Shown in pieces: positions 1 through 7,257 of a stretch of DNA of 14,097 nucleotides. Numbering within the stretch: the stretch's first letter is position 1; each line of letters opens with the position of its first letter. The notes beneath the pieces are model-generated. The model saw nothing but the letters and a program-made list of their open reading frames with translations, did no database searches and was not told the DNA's origin. This stretch comes from Rhodoplanes sp049284695. Lineage in GTDB: Bacteria > Pseudomonadota > Alphaproteobacteria > Rhizobiales > Xanthobacteraceae. The DNA lies in NCBI GenBank assembly GCA_049284695.1, contig JBAPYK010000089.1, positions 1-14,097 of the forward strand, written 5' to 3'. The position numbers were made by a program, and so were the translations under genes.

Positions 1-374
1 AACATGGCGCGGAAATCGACCTCCTGGAACGCGTCGCGCTCGCGCATGTCGCGGCCGACCTGGCCGACGAACAGCAGCATCGGCGAGGAATCCTGCTGCG
101 CGATATGGACGCCGGGCGCGGCGTTGGTCGCGCCCGGTCCGCGCGTGACGAAGCACACGCCCGGTCGCCCGGTCGCCTTGCCGACCGCCTCCGCCATCAT
201 GGCGGCGCCGCCTTCCTGCCGGCATACGGTCACGGTGATGGGGCGGTCGTAGAACGCGTCGAGCACGGCGAGGTAGCTCTCGCCCGGCACGCAGAAGACA
301 TGCTCGACGCCATTGACGATGAGCTGATCGACCAGCGCTTCGGCGGCGGTGCGCTGATTGGCCTTCGGGCGCAT
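1..374 (-). CDS. Thiamine-pyrophosphate-dependent enzyme, acetolactate synthase-like, N-terminal fragment
   Basis: Partial gene: 124 codons of the N-terminus, with the rest beyond the left window edge. It shows the N-terminal PYR-domain pattern of the acetolactate synthase/benzoylformate decarboxylase family: a VFCVPGES segment near residues 26-32, the conserved catalytic Glu (E54 in RQEGGAAMMAEA) that activates the thiamine ring, and RGPGATNAAPG near 78-88. Family members decarboxylate a 2-keto acid and often ligate the product to an acceptor; the substrate cannot be told from this half. The ATG at 374 gives an N-terminus of usual length but has no clear ribosome-binding site. An in-frame GTG at 407 overlaps the stop of the upstream gene (GTGA) and follows a G-rich run, so a start there, coupled to the upstream gene, is a real alternative. 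Family call is firm; true ilvB identity is not claimed. Confidence 0.9.
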   Translation of the reverse strand, partial: MRPKANQRTAAEALVDQLIVNGVEHVFCVPGESYLAVLDAFYDRPITVTVCRQEGGAAMMAEAVGKATGRPGVCFVTRGPGATNAAPGVHIAQQDSSPMLLFVGQVGRDMRERDAFQEVDFRAM

Positions 375-403
375 GTTTGGTTCAGCTTCTGAGGCTGGGA
401 GCT

Positions 404-3400
404 TCACCTACCCCCAAGCCAATCATCTGGAACAATGCGGCGGACGGCCTCGCTGTCGATCGCCGTAACCAAACTAACTATTTCCGACAGTACCACGCGC
501 AATGCCTCCGGGTTCTTTTTCCAGGGGTTCTTGAGTAGCTCGTATACTCGCCCAAGCGACGCGATAACTGATTCATTTTGGCCCAGGGCGATCTCAGATT
601 TAACTAGCGTACGAAATGCTTTCGCAACTTGAATTGACTCGAAATTTGGTCGGAGTTTAGCAAGTTCTGTCCATATTTCCGCCGAGCGTCTAGCTTCCAC
701 ACTAGCCTCGTCAAGTTTGCCCAGCCCCAGATGCGCTTCTGCCAGTACACGATGACCGAAGCCGAGCCATGGGTTGTACCTTAGGGGGTAAAGTTCAGCG
801 AAAGGTGCGATGCTAGCAATCGCCTCATTGGCACTTGCGAGCGCGGCAACGTGCATTCCAGAGGTGACTTGAATATCCCCTAGATTGCTAAGCGACGTCG
901 CCCAGTCTGGTCTATAGGCGTCGGGCTGTTTCTCCGCCAGCTCGCGCCAAATCTCCTCGGCTTGTTGCGCGAACTGAAGCCCCTCCTCATGGCGGCCCAC
1001 GTCCCTAAGATGGCTAGCTAGATTGCTAAGCGACGCCGCCCAGCCTGGTCTATAGGCGTCGGGCTGTTTCTCCGCCAGCTCGCGCCGAATCTCCTCGGCC
1101 TCTCTTGCCGCATCCAGCGCCTCTGAAAAGCGGCAAATCGCTCTTAAACAATTGCCCAGGGCGCCAATCGCACTCGCAAGCCGTCGCCGATCATTTTCCT
1201 TCTGCGAACTGAAAACTATGCGGGCATACCGTACGGCTTCTCGCGCCGATTCAGTAGCTTCTGATAAGAGGCCGTGACTACTTTGAATCAAAGATAACGC
1301 AGATAGCGCTTCAAAGAGCTTGATCGAGTTTTTGATCTTATGACTATCTTTCTGCTTCAGAAACCCCACGACTTGTCGCCGAACCTCAAGACTTAGAACC
1401 GCGAGATTTAAGGCTTCCTTTGGAAGCTTGGGTCGTAGCGTGTCGACCGCGTGGCGACGCTGCAGCCGCTCTGCTTTGCTTAAGGCCTCGGCAAAAACCT
1501 CCGGCAGGGGTGGCCCGGTCTCTAGCCCCACATGCAGCACGTCATCGGCAATCCGAGCAAGATTCCTATCAAAGACCTTTCTAAGCCATTTGTCCTCACT
1601 TGGCACCCGCCGAGCTAGACGAGTAAGAACTGTAAGAGCATGCCGAATATCGTCTTGGCTGCTGTCTGGTCCGAAAACAACGTCCAGCAATTCGTCGTCC
1701 GTCGCCAAGGACTCGCTTACAAGCGTTTCTCCAAGAAGGTCGGGCTGCAAGCCTGCGAGCCCGCCGTCCCGGGGATAAACACGCCTAAGAAGATCGAATA
1801 AGGCAATACGTGTGGGGGTAGGCAAGTCCTTTAGCCTGGGGGTATGCCCCAAGAGGTCTTTTGCTTCTTTCGCGGAGCGCCTCGGACCGCAAAGAGTCAG
1901 CAAAGCGACGGCCTGCTCGATACCTGATATATCTTGTTGGGTCGCAGCGCCTTCACTCAGAAGATATTGCCAGTACTTTCGTTCATGGCCAACTGCCGCG
2001 GCCAGAAGTTCTAGGTCATTTAATCCTGCAGCGCCGCGCAAGTGGGCGAGCGCTGATAAGTGAATAAAAAGGGGACCACCAAACAGGTCGTCAGACAAGT
2101 CCGGCGGAGCGTGTGCCGGCACCAGTATTTTCTTGCAGGTCGCGAAGTCGATGAGGGCTTGTTCAAAAAAAGCATTTCGGTCACCTGGTTCAATGCGCTC
2201 CTTCGCCATGCGGTACGGGCCTGTTTTTGTCGTAACCCCACGCAATATCCCGGCTGCCACCAAATCTCCGCTCGCAGAGTCTGCAAGCCGATCCCACCAG
2301 TCGCCGCCCTCCCTCGCCAGGAGTACGAGGCGCAGGTCTGGTATATTTTTTTCAAGCAAAGCAGTTTCGACCAGTTCGACTATTTCTTTGGTTCTGGTCT
2401 CTGCATAGTCGAGAACTATCAAGCAACGCTTACCCTCTTTCAGAAGAACGGGAAGTCCGGGGGAGATGGGTTTGGACCGATCGAGGAAGCCCGCACGCCA
2501 ACCGTATTGAGTTTCAAGTCGATCGCAAACTTCGATGAGTGACCTGGTCTTGCCCGATCCACCTGCACCAGTCTGAAGCCGCAACTTAATTGGCGCGTCG
2601 GGTGTGTGGGCCCACCCCATAATAGTTTCGAGTAGCGGCTCTCTAGCTTTGTTAAACCTAACAACCCGAGCTTCGGGCCGCAACAGCATGCTGTCCGGCA
2701 TCGCAAGTCCCCTTGCAGCGAGGTCATCAGGCCACCGCAAACTTGGGATGGCGACGAAGTCCGATTTAGGGACCAATACAGATGTCACGAGAGCGGGTGG
2801 CGGGTGAGCCGCGTCCTTCGCCAGCTTAATGCCAAGGCCTTCACAAAACTGCTTGGCCGTGTTTGCCCAGGTGCACACACACTCCTTGTACAGTTCTAAT
2901 TTCAGCTTTTTTGCATTGGAGCGGGCCGCATCGAGGTTCGCGACACAGTCTATAATAGCATCGCAGACGTCTGTCTCGTCCTCTGGACGGAAGTTTGCAA
3001 TGTAATCACCTCCTTCCTGACCCCGGACGTCTATGGTCCGCACATAACCACGGGCGAACCCCTCCCCGAACGTCTCCTTAAGCAGCTGCCAGAGGCCGGT
3101 TTGCCCGCTGACGATAAGCGGCACCTCCCCCGCGACCGCCTCCCACCCTGTAAGTCCAAATCCTTCGTGCCAGGACAACATTAATGCGATATTCGCGCTG
3201 CCGAGTTCACTAAACAGGTTGTCGCGATTTTCATCGAAGCGAAGCGCGATGAGGTTGACCTGTCGATCGGCTTTTGTGTTCGCTAGGTTCCTAAGAGCAT
3301 GCTCTTCTTCGCCGCCGGGCTCATCGATGCCGATGACCCTCATTTGTGGGTTGTCTTTTAGTTTTTGAGGCGATCCCGGCGTCGACCAAGCTTGCTTAAT

Positions 3401-4069
3401 TGCACTCGCAAATCCCGCAACGGCGAGCGCTCCCTGCTTAATCCGGTCGCTCTCTCGGTCCATTCGGCCAAAAGTTATAACGTGGAGACGATGCGCCGCT
3501 GGACGGACATGAACATTAGCGAATCCGGGAACAAGCATTGTGACGGGCTGATTCACGATATCGCTTAAGGCATCTCGAAGAAGGGGGCCATTAGCAAAGC
3601 ACGCGTTAGCATTTTGAAACAGGTCACGTTGCTCCTTGTGCTTTTTCTGTGCTCGCTCTCCGACACCGGATTTGTAGCTCTGATAATCGGCATAGTTCAT
3701 ATGCATGATCAGAGCTGATTTGCCGTACTTCGCAACTCGGGGCCCTTCAATCGCTGCCCAGCCGGTTGTTACATCATGACCAACCCACCAATCTATTTGC
3801 TCGTTCGGCTGCTTCTCCTTGAATTTGTGCCAGACCTCATGTGCCCAACTCCGGTCATAAGTGGGACTGTCGATTGGTCGCTCGACAGGTATCAAAATGA
3901 CTGGCTTTGCGCGGTCGATGTCATCCGTCGTCGGCTGAAAGACGGCACAAAACACGTTGCTACCCTCGCCAAGGTGGGAGGCGAGGCCTAGGGCGAAGTC
4001 CATATTGAATGCATTAATGCCGCCGAATTTCGGCCCCCATGCCGTGGCCAAGAGCATAAAGTTGGGCAT
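404..4069 (-). CDS. Glycosyltransferase-STAND NTPase-TPR fusion protein (candidate conflict/defence protein)
   Basis: A 1221-residue protein with three visible parts. Residues about 1-415 resemble a GT-B fold, GT4-like glycosyltransferase: a Gly-rich loop (FGGINAFN, 15-22), a second-domain start FGRMDRE (200-206), and the retaining-GT EX7E motif (E302 and E310 in HEGFGLTGWEA). Residues about 460-800 are a STAND-type P-loop NTPase: Walker A GAGGSGKT (501-508), Walker B CLIVLDYAETR (549-559, acidic D554), sensor-like Arg in LVLLARE (581-587), and a GxP-like GGPLFIHL (664-671). Residues about 910-1175 are helical TPR units, two of them nearly identical. There is no signal peptide or membrane segment, so it is probably cytosolic. 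The ATG at 4069 follows a GGGGG stretch 8-9 bases upstream. In STAND proteins the C-terminal repeats usually sense, the NTPase switches and the N-terminal domain acts; by analogy the glycosyltransferase would be the effector (inference). GC is lower than in flanking genes, and it stands alone apart from a possible coupled downstream gene. It could instead be a regulator or a dedicated glycosylation enzyme. Confidence 0.85.
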   Translation of the reverse strand: MPNFMLLATAWGPKFGGINAFNMDFALGLASHLGEGSNVFCAVFQPTTDDIDRAKPVILIPVERPIDSPTYDRSWAHEVWHKFKEKQPNEQIDWWVGHDVTTGWAAIEGPRVAKYGKSALIMHMNYADYQSYKSGVGERAQKKHKEQRDLFQNANACFANGPLLRDALSDIVNQPVTMLVPGFANVHVRPAAHRLHVITFGRMDRESDRIKQGALAVAGFASAIKQAWSTPGSPQKLKDNPQMRVIGIDEPGGEEEHALRNLANTKADRQVNLIALRFDENRDNLFSELGSANIALMLSWHEGFGLTGWEAVAGEVPLIVSGQTGLWQLLKETFGEGFARGYVRTIDVRGQEGGDYIANFRPEDETDVCDAIIDCVANLDAARSNAKKLKLELYKECVCTWANTAKQFCEGLGIKLAKDAAHPPPALVTSVLVPKSDFVAIPSLRWPDDLAARGLAMPDSMLLRPEARVVRFNKAREPLLETIMGWAHTPDAPIKLRLQTGAGGSGKTRSLIEVCDRLETQYGWRAGFLDRSKPISPGLPVLLKEGKRCLIVLDYAETRTKEIVELVETALLEKNIPDLRLVLLAREGGDWWDRLADSASGDLVAAGILRGVTTKTGPYRMAKERIEPGDRNAFFEQALIDFATCKKILVPAHAPPDLSDDLFGGPLFIHLSALAHLRGAAGLNDLELLAAAVGHERKYWQYLLSEGAATQQDISGIEQAVALLTLCGPRRSAKEAKDLLGHTPRLKDLPTPTRIALFDLLRRVYPRDGGLAGLQPDLLGETLVSESLATDDELLDVVFGPDSSQDDIRHALTVLTRLARRVPSEDKWLRKVFDRNLARIADDVLHVGLETGPPLPEVFAEALSKAERLQRRHAVDTLRPKLPKEALNLAVLSLEVRRQVVGFLKQKDSHKIKNSIKLFEALSALSLIQSSHGLLSEATESAREAVRYARIVFSSQKENDRRRLASAIGALGNCLRAICRFSEALDAAREAEEIRRELAEKQPDAYRPGWAASLSNLASHLRDVGRHEEGLQFAQQAEEIWRELAEKQPDAYRPDWATSLSNLGDIQVTSGMHVAALASANEAIASIAPFAELYPLRYNPWLGFGHRVLAEAHLGLGKLDEASVEARRSAEIWTELAKLRPNFESIQVAKAFRTLVKSEIALGQNESVIASLGRVYELLKNPWKKNPEALRVVLSEIVSLVTAIDSEAVRRIVPDDWLGGR
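881..1099 (-). repeat. Near-identical 81-bp direct repeat inside the TPR-coding part of the STAND gene
   Basis: Bases 881-961 and 1019-1099 match at all but three of 81 positions, with a period of 138 bases (46 codons). Each copy encodes a helix-turn segment ending in the RELAEKQPDAYRP signature, at residues about 996-1008 and 1042-1054. Repeats this similar at the DNA level indicate recent duplication or ongoing gene conversion within the repeat array, while the remaining repeats of the protein have diverged much further. Confidence 0.9.
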
Positions 4070-4302
4070 AGTTGCGCCCCCAAAAGAAGTGCCAGAAACA
4101 CTGGACCAAAATCGAAGAATAGATGTATATCCTTCGACTTCAACCCTTGCTGCGCCCGGCTAAATCAATTGAGTGCGCTGCGGCGTCTGCGCTCCTTCAC
4201 CTTTCGAATGGTGTAAACGCCGGCTCGACGCGGCCCGGACAAAACTTGCCCTGCCGTCCTGCCGGCGAACGGGGCGGTCCGCGCTGGGCTGCGTTGGGTT
4301 TG

Positions 4303-4626
4303 TCAGCGCGTGATCGGCGCGAACGGCGCCGGAATCATCAGGCAGGTCCGCTGCTCGAGCAGGAGCCCGGCCTCGGCATTGAGGCGCACGTATTTCTGCC
4401 ATTCCGGATCGGCGAGCATGTTCGCGCGCTTGCGGGCGCGGTCGGCGGCGTCCTCATAGGCCCAGAGATGCACCAAGGTGTTGAGCTCGCCGGTTTCGCT
4501 GAAGAGATAGGCGAGCGGCTGGCCGAGATGGCGCGTTTGCGCGGCCATGCCGTTCTGTTGATAAAGATCGAGATAGGCGGGGACCGATCCGGGCTTCAAG
4601 CGATAGGTTCGGTGATCGACGAGCAC
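4303..4626 (-). CDS. NIPSNAP family protein
   Basis: A 107-residue protein of the NIPSNAP family (dimeric ferredoxin-like alpha/beta-barrel fold; bacterial members lack a settled biochemical role). It begins with the family pattern VDHRTYRLKPG, then VPAYLDLYQQNG, and has a central WAYEDAADRARKRA followed by ADPEWQKYV. The start chosen is the GTG at 4626: it lies five bases after a strong GGAGG, and starting there puts the family's N-terminal motif at residue 3. An ATG four codons further upstream (4638) would place this ribosome-binding site inside the gene. The gene has its own likely promoter and a hairpin just upstream, so it is probably transcribed apart from bfr, whose stop is 174 bases away. 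Nothing links it functionally to the STAND gene downstream. Confidence 0.88.
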   Translation of the reverse strand: MLVDHRTYRLKPGSVPAYLDLYQQNGMAAQTRHLGQPLAYLFSETGELNTLVHLWAYEDAADRARKRANMLADPEWQKYVRLNAEAGLLLEQRTCLMIPAPFAPITR

Positions 4627-4643
4627 ACTCTCCTCCATGATCT

Positions 4644-4670
4644 GCCTGGCGCGTCGCGACGCGGCCAGGC
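4644..4670 (-). promoter_or_regulatory. 27-base interrupted palindrome upstream of the NIPSNAP gene
   Basis: The arms GCCTGGC and GCCAGGC (4644-4650, 4664-4670) enclose a second self-complementary core, GCGTC-GC-GACGC, so RNA here could fold into a long GC-rich hairpin with one bulge. It lies between the putative promoter and the start codon, close enough to act as an operator or a 5'-leader structure. There is no T-run after it on the minus strand, so it is not a typical terminator for bfr. Confidence 0.5.
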
Positions 4671-4671
4671 G

Positions 4672-4699
4672 ATCATTCGGACCGGAAGAGCGGTGTCAA
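4672..4699 (-). promoter_or_regulatory. Putative sigma70-type promoter for the NIPSNAP gene
   Basis: On the minus strand a perfect -35 hexamer TTGACA (plus positions 4694-4699) is followed after 16 bases by AATGAT (4672-4677), which matches four of six positions of the -10 consensus. It lies about 45 bases upstream of the chosen GTG start. Found by eye only. Confidence 0.45.
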
Positions 4700-4800
4700 T
4701 AGAGGCGCCCGCAGAATGCCCGTTTGGAACAACACACGACGCGGATGGTGATCGCGCGCTGAGTCTGGCGATCGGCCCGAGCGTTGACCGACGCAAGGGC

Positions 4801-5283
4801 TCAGTCGCCCTCGAGCTTGCCCATATGGTGCTGGGAATACAGTTCGACACCGAGTTTGGCGACGAGATCAAGCTGCGTCTCGAGGAAATCGATATGCCCT
4901 TCCTCGTCGCTCATCAGGCTCTCGAACAAATCGCGCGAGACATAGTCCTTCACGCCGTGACAGTGAGTCGCCGCCTCTTCGTAAAGGGTGCGCGCCGATA
5001 TCTCGGCGGCGAGGTCGCACTCGAGCACTTCCTTCACGTTCTGGCCGATGTGGAGCGGATCGAGCACCTGCATGTTGGGAAAGCCTTCGAGAAAGATGAT
5101 GCGGTGAACGAGCCTGTCCGCATGCTGCATCTCCTCGATCGACTCCTTGCGCCAATGCTTGGCGAGCGACAGGAACCCCCAGTTCTCCAGCATCCGATAA
5201 TGCAACCAATACTGATTGACCGCGGTCATCTCGTGCCGCAGTCCTTTATTGAGATACTCGATGACCCTGGCTTCGCCCTTCAT
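4801..5283 (-). CDS. bfr: Bacterioferritin
   Basis: A 160-residue bacterioferritin, the usual length. It would form a 24-subunit haem-containing shell in the cytosol that oxidises Fe(II) at a di-iron centre and stores iron as a mineral. All key residues are visible: ferroxidase ligands E18, E51, H54, E94, E127 and H130, and the axial haem ligand M52 in the EEMQHAD segment. The start is the ATG at 5283, giving the standard MKGE-type N-terminus and preceded by GGAG eight bases upstream; the reading frame stays open further upstream but that extension has no family resemblance. It follows bfd on the same strand after a 144-base gap that holds its own dyad, so it may be co-transcribed with bfd or have its own promoter. 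Confidence 0.97.
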   Translation of the reverse strand: MKGEARVIEYLNKGLRHEMTAVNQYWLHYRMLENWGFLSLAKHWRKESIEEMQHADRLVHRIIFLEGFPNMQVLDPLHIGQNVKEVLECDLAAEISARTLYEEAATHCHGVKDYVSRDLFESLMSDEEGHIDFLETQLDLVAKLGVELYSQHHMGKLEGD

Positions 5284-5376
5284 CCCACCTGCTCCATGCG
5301 TGCGATTGCACGGCGCTACGCCCGCGCCGCACATCCTCGCAAACTGATCGATGGCGAACGCCGTGGCAAGTGGAGG

Positions 5377-5403
5377 TTTTGCAATAAAATTGGGCCGGCA
5401 AAA
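5377..5403. promoter_or_regulatory. Inverted repeat TTTTGC-N15-GCAAAA in the bfd-bfr gap
   Basis: Two six-base arms, 5377-5382 and 5398-5403, form a spaced dyad in a locally AT-rich patch about 95 bases upstream of bfr. The placement suits an operator or core promoter for bfr. Iron-responsive control by Irr, RirA or Fur-type regulators is known for bacterioferritin genes in this group, but the sequence does not clearly match any of those consensus boxes, so no regulator is assigned. Confidence 0.3.
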
Positions 5404-5427
5404 TCGGCGCGTAACCCCGGTCTGTCG

Positions 5428-5682
5428 CTAGGCGACCACCGCCGCACCTTCAGCGTCCACATGCGCCGCTTCTTCCGCCAGAGCGCGGGGGCAGCAGGTG
5501 CAATCGCCGGAACAGGTGCCCGTTACCTGGGTCATGATCCTTCTGATCGTTCGCGCGCACCGCCCACACTGCGCGCTGCAGCCAAGACAGCCATAGACCT
5601 GGCTGGTCATGCGCGGCGAGTTGGCATGCATAACGGATCGAATCTGATGGTCGGACAAGACATTGCAAGAACAAACGATCAT
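5428..5682 (-). CDS. bfd: Bacterioferritin-associated ferredoxin
   Basis: An 84-residue (2Fe-2S) protein of the Bfd family, which docks on bacterioferritin and passes electrons to its haem so stored Fe(III) is released as Fe(II). The N-terminal CSC (C4, C6) and the QCGRC pair (C39, C42) match the four cluster ligands of the Escherichia coli protein (C4, C6, C38, C41). Two further Cys (C32, C35 in GCLGC) sit just before the second pair, and a C-terminal extension of about 25 residues carries another Cys group (TCSGDCTCC). The ATG at 5682 is preferred because AGGAAG lies eight bases upstream; a GTG at 5691 would add three residues. It lies directly upstream of bfr on the same strand. Confidence 0.93.
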   Translation of the reverse strand: MIVCSCNVLSDHQIRSVMHANSPRMTSQVYGCLGCSAQCGRCARTIRRIMTQVTGTCSGDCTCCPRALAEEAAHVDAEGAAVVA

Positions 5683-5702
5683 CCGGCGCACTTCCTAGGG
5701 CG

Positions 5703-6081
5703 TTGATGTACGCCCGATCATAGTCGTCTTATAAGAGATAATGCAGATGCCATTCGTTTGCAAAAGGAAACGTGTATCTGGAATCAGTTTAAATGTTATC
5801 GACTTGGTGTTTGTATTTCGCATACATCAAAATTAATATTCACATATTCAAGGTATCGTCAAAGTTGTTTAGCAGATTAGTTTAAATAATAACATGACGA
5901 TTTATGTGTGTAAAACCCATTGATCCTAATATATTCAGTTAATTTAGCACTCTAAATCACCTAATTGTTCAATTAATTGCCTTAAAGACAATGCATATAC
6001 TTGAACATTCTGTCGAAATGTCCCTTCCATCCGACCGGCGAAATCCCTTCGGGCAAATACTTACCTGCGCTCGGCCTCGCG
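5703..6081. other. AT-rich intergenic block between bfd and the serine hydrolase gene
   Basis: No gene is visible in this 379-base stretch. It is extremely AT-rich: bases 5881-5940 hold 15 G/C out of 60, while nearby coding DNA is around two-thirds G/C. It contains short perfect palindromes, TCTTATAAGA at 5727-5736 and CAATTAATTG at 5970-5979, and many TA/AT steps. The end next to bfd (about 5700-5760) must hold the bfd promoter; TATGAT on the minus strand (5718-5723) is a possible -10 hexamer. The middle could be a target for an AT-binding silencer or an integration scar. No RNA gene was recognised. Confidence 0.6.
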
Positions 6082-7257
6082 TCAGTCGGGCAACGCCCCG
6101 AGCGGCGGCCAGCGATAAACCACCGCCGCGCTACGGATGAGGGCGGTCGCCAAAGTCGTGCCGTTGTCCGATCCCGACATGACGACCATGCCTTGGCCCG
6201 TCTCCGGAAAGATCAGCATGTAGGACTGGTAGCCGACGTTCTGACCGCGCTTCATGAGCACAAGGTCCGATCCAGAACCCGCGACGGCGCCGCCGAGCCC
6301 GTAGGGCCCGCCGCCTTGTCGCGTCACCATCGTCCGCGCCATGGCCGGGCTCAAGAACGTCGTCGACCTGCCCTGGAACGCATCTGCGATTGCGATCAGG
6401 AGCTTCGCGAGATCGGTCGGCGTCGACCAGAGGCCGCCGGCGGCAAGTTCAGGGACGACGCGCCAGCCGCCCGGCAATGGCGCACCGCTCGCGTCATGGC
6501 CTTCCGCGGCCTTTCGCGCGAGCGCGGGCGGCAGCGGCTGCACGAACGTGCTGTTGGTCATCCCCAGCGGGCGGAATATGAGCTCTTGCATCGCCTCCGC
6601 GAAGGAGCGGCGTGTGGCCGTCTCGATCAGTGCCTGCACGATTTCGTAGCCGCCCCCAGAATAGGCATAGCGGGTCCCAGGGACGTATTCGACCCGGACC
6701 GGCGGCGAGTTCGCGGGCGGCGCGCCATCGAGAATCTGAATGAGGTTCGGCAAGGGCTGCCCCGGCGCATAGCCGATATATCCGGGCACGCCGACGCCTC
6801 CCGTCATGCTGAGCAAGCCGCGCAAGGTGACCGGATGGCCGCGCGTGAGGGCGCTGTCCGGGAGCCGCGACGCCGTCAGTTCATCATTGACGTTGCGATC
6901 GAGCGCGAGGCGGCCTTGCTCGACCAGGCGCAAGGCTGCGACGGCGGTGACGAGTTTGGAGAGCGAGGCGGCTTGGTACAGGGTGTCGGCCGTCGCGCCC
7001 GTTCCGAAGGCCCGCGCCCAATCAAGGCGTCCCCGCTCGATCACCGCCACACTGACCGACGGGATGTGGAGCGCCTGCATCGCCGCCGGAAGGTCGAGTT
7101 GCCGGGGCGCGCCGCCGGGCGGAGCGATCACGAGGCCATGCTCGATGTCCGAAGCCTTGGGAGGAGGGCTTTGCGCGTAAAGGCTGGTTGCGCCCGCAAA
7201 GCACGCTGCGAGAATGACAGCGCCGCGCGCGATCCGCGGCATCGAGAACCCGAGCAT
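6082..7257 (-). CDS. Exported serine hydrolase, class C beta-lactamase/CubicO-like fold
   Basis: A 391-residue protein of the beta-lactamase-fold serine hydrolase family (penicillin-binding-protein-like peptidases, esterases and relatives). The catalytic SxxK is S98-L-S-K101. The second motif is Y198-S-G200 in YAYSGGGY, where true class C beta-lactamases have YxN; YSG is common in esterase-like members. The region KRGQNVGY near residues 330-337 sits where the third motif is expected, without a clear KTG/HTG. The N-terminus has a signal peptide: basic PRIARG, a hydrophobic stretch and a likely cleavage near YAQ (residues 27-29), so it acts in the periplasm or outside. The start may be the ATG at 7257 or the ATG at 7242; both keep the signal peptide. 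Substrate unknown; beta-lactam resistance is not implied. It is divergent from the lyase gene across a 145-base gap. Confidence 0.88.
   Translation of the reverse strand: MLGFSMPRIARGAVILAACFAGATSLYAQSPPPKASDIEHGLVIAPPGGAPRQLDLPAAMQALHIPSVSVAVIERGRLDWARAFGTGATADTLYQAASLSKLVTAVAALRLVEQGRLALDRNVNDELTASRLPDSALTRGHPVTLRGLLSMTGGVGVPGYIGYAPGQPLPNLIQILDGAPPANSPPVRVEYVPGTRYAYSGGGYEIVQALIETATRRSFAEAMQELIFRPLGMTNSTFVQPLPPALARKAAEGHDASGAPLPGGWRVVPELAAGGLWSTPTDLAKLLIAIADAFQGRSTTFLSPAMARTMVTRQGGGPYGLGGAVAGSGSDLVLMKRGQNVGYQSYMLIFPETGQGMVVMSGSDNGTTLATALIRSAAVVYRWPPLGALPD

Noticed and set aside
881..1099. Direct repeats considered as a CRISPR array or transposon ends
   Set aside because: There are only two copies, in frame within a coding region, with a 46-codon period, and they encode TPR helices.
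404..4069. STAND gene considered as part of a multi-gene defence island or prophage
   Set aside because: No restriction, toxin-antitoxin, phage, integrase or transposase gene is visible on either side within the window; only base composition suggests transfer.
4123..5706. Long open frame on the plus strand (527 codons) opposite NIPSNAP, bfr and bfd
   Set aside because: It runs antisense to three genes with complete catalytic or binding motifs; such open frames are common in GC-rich DNA, and its translation shows no domain.
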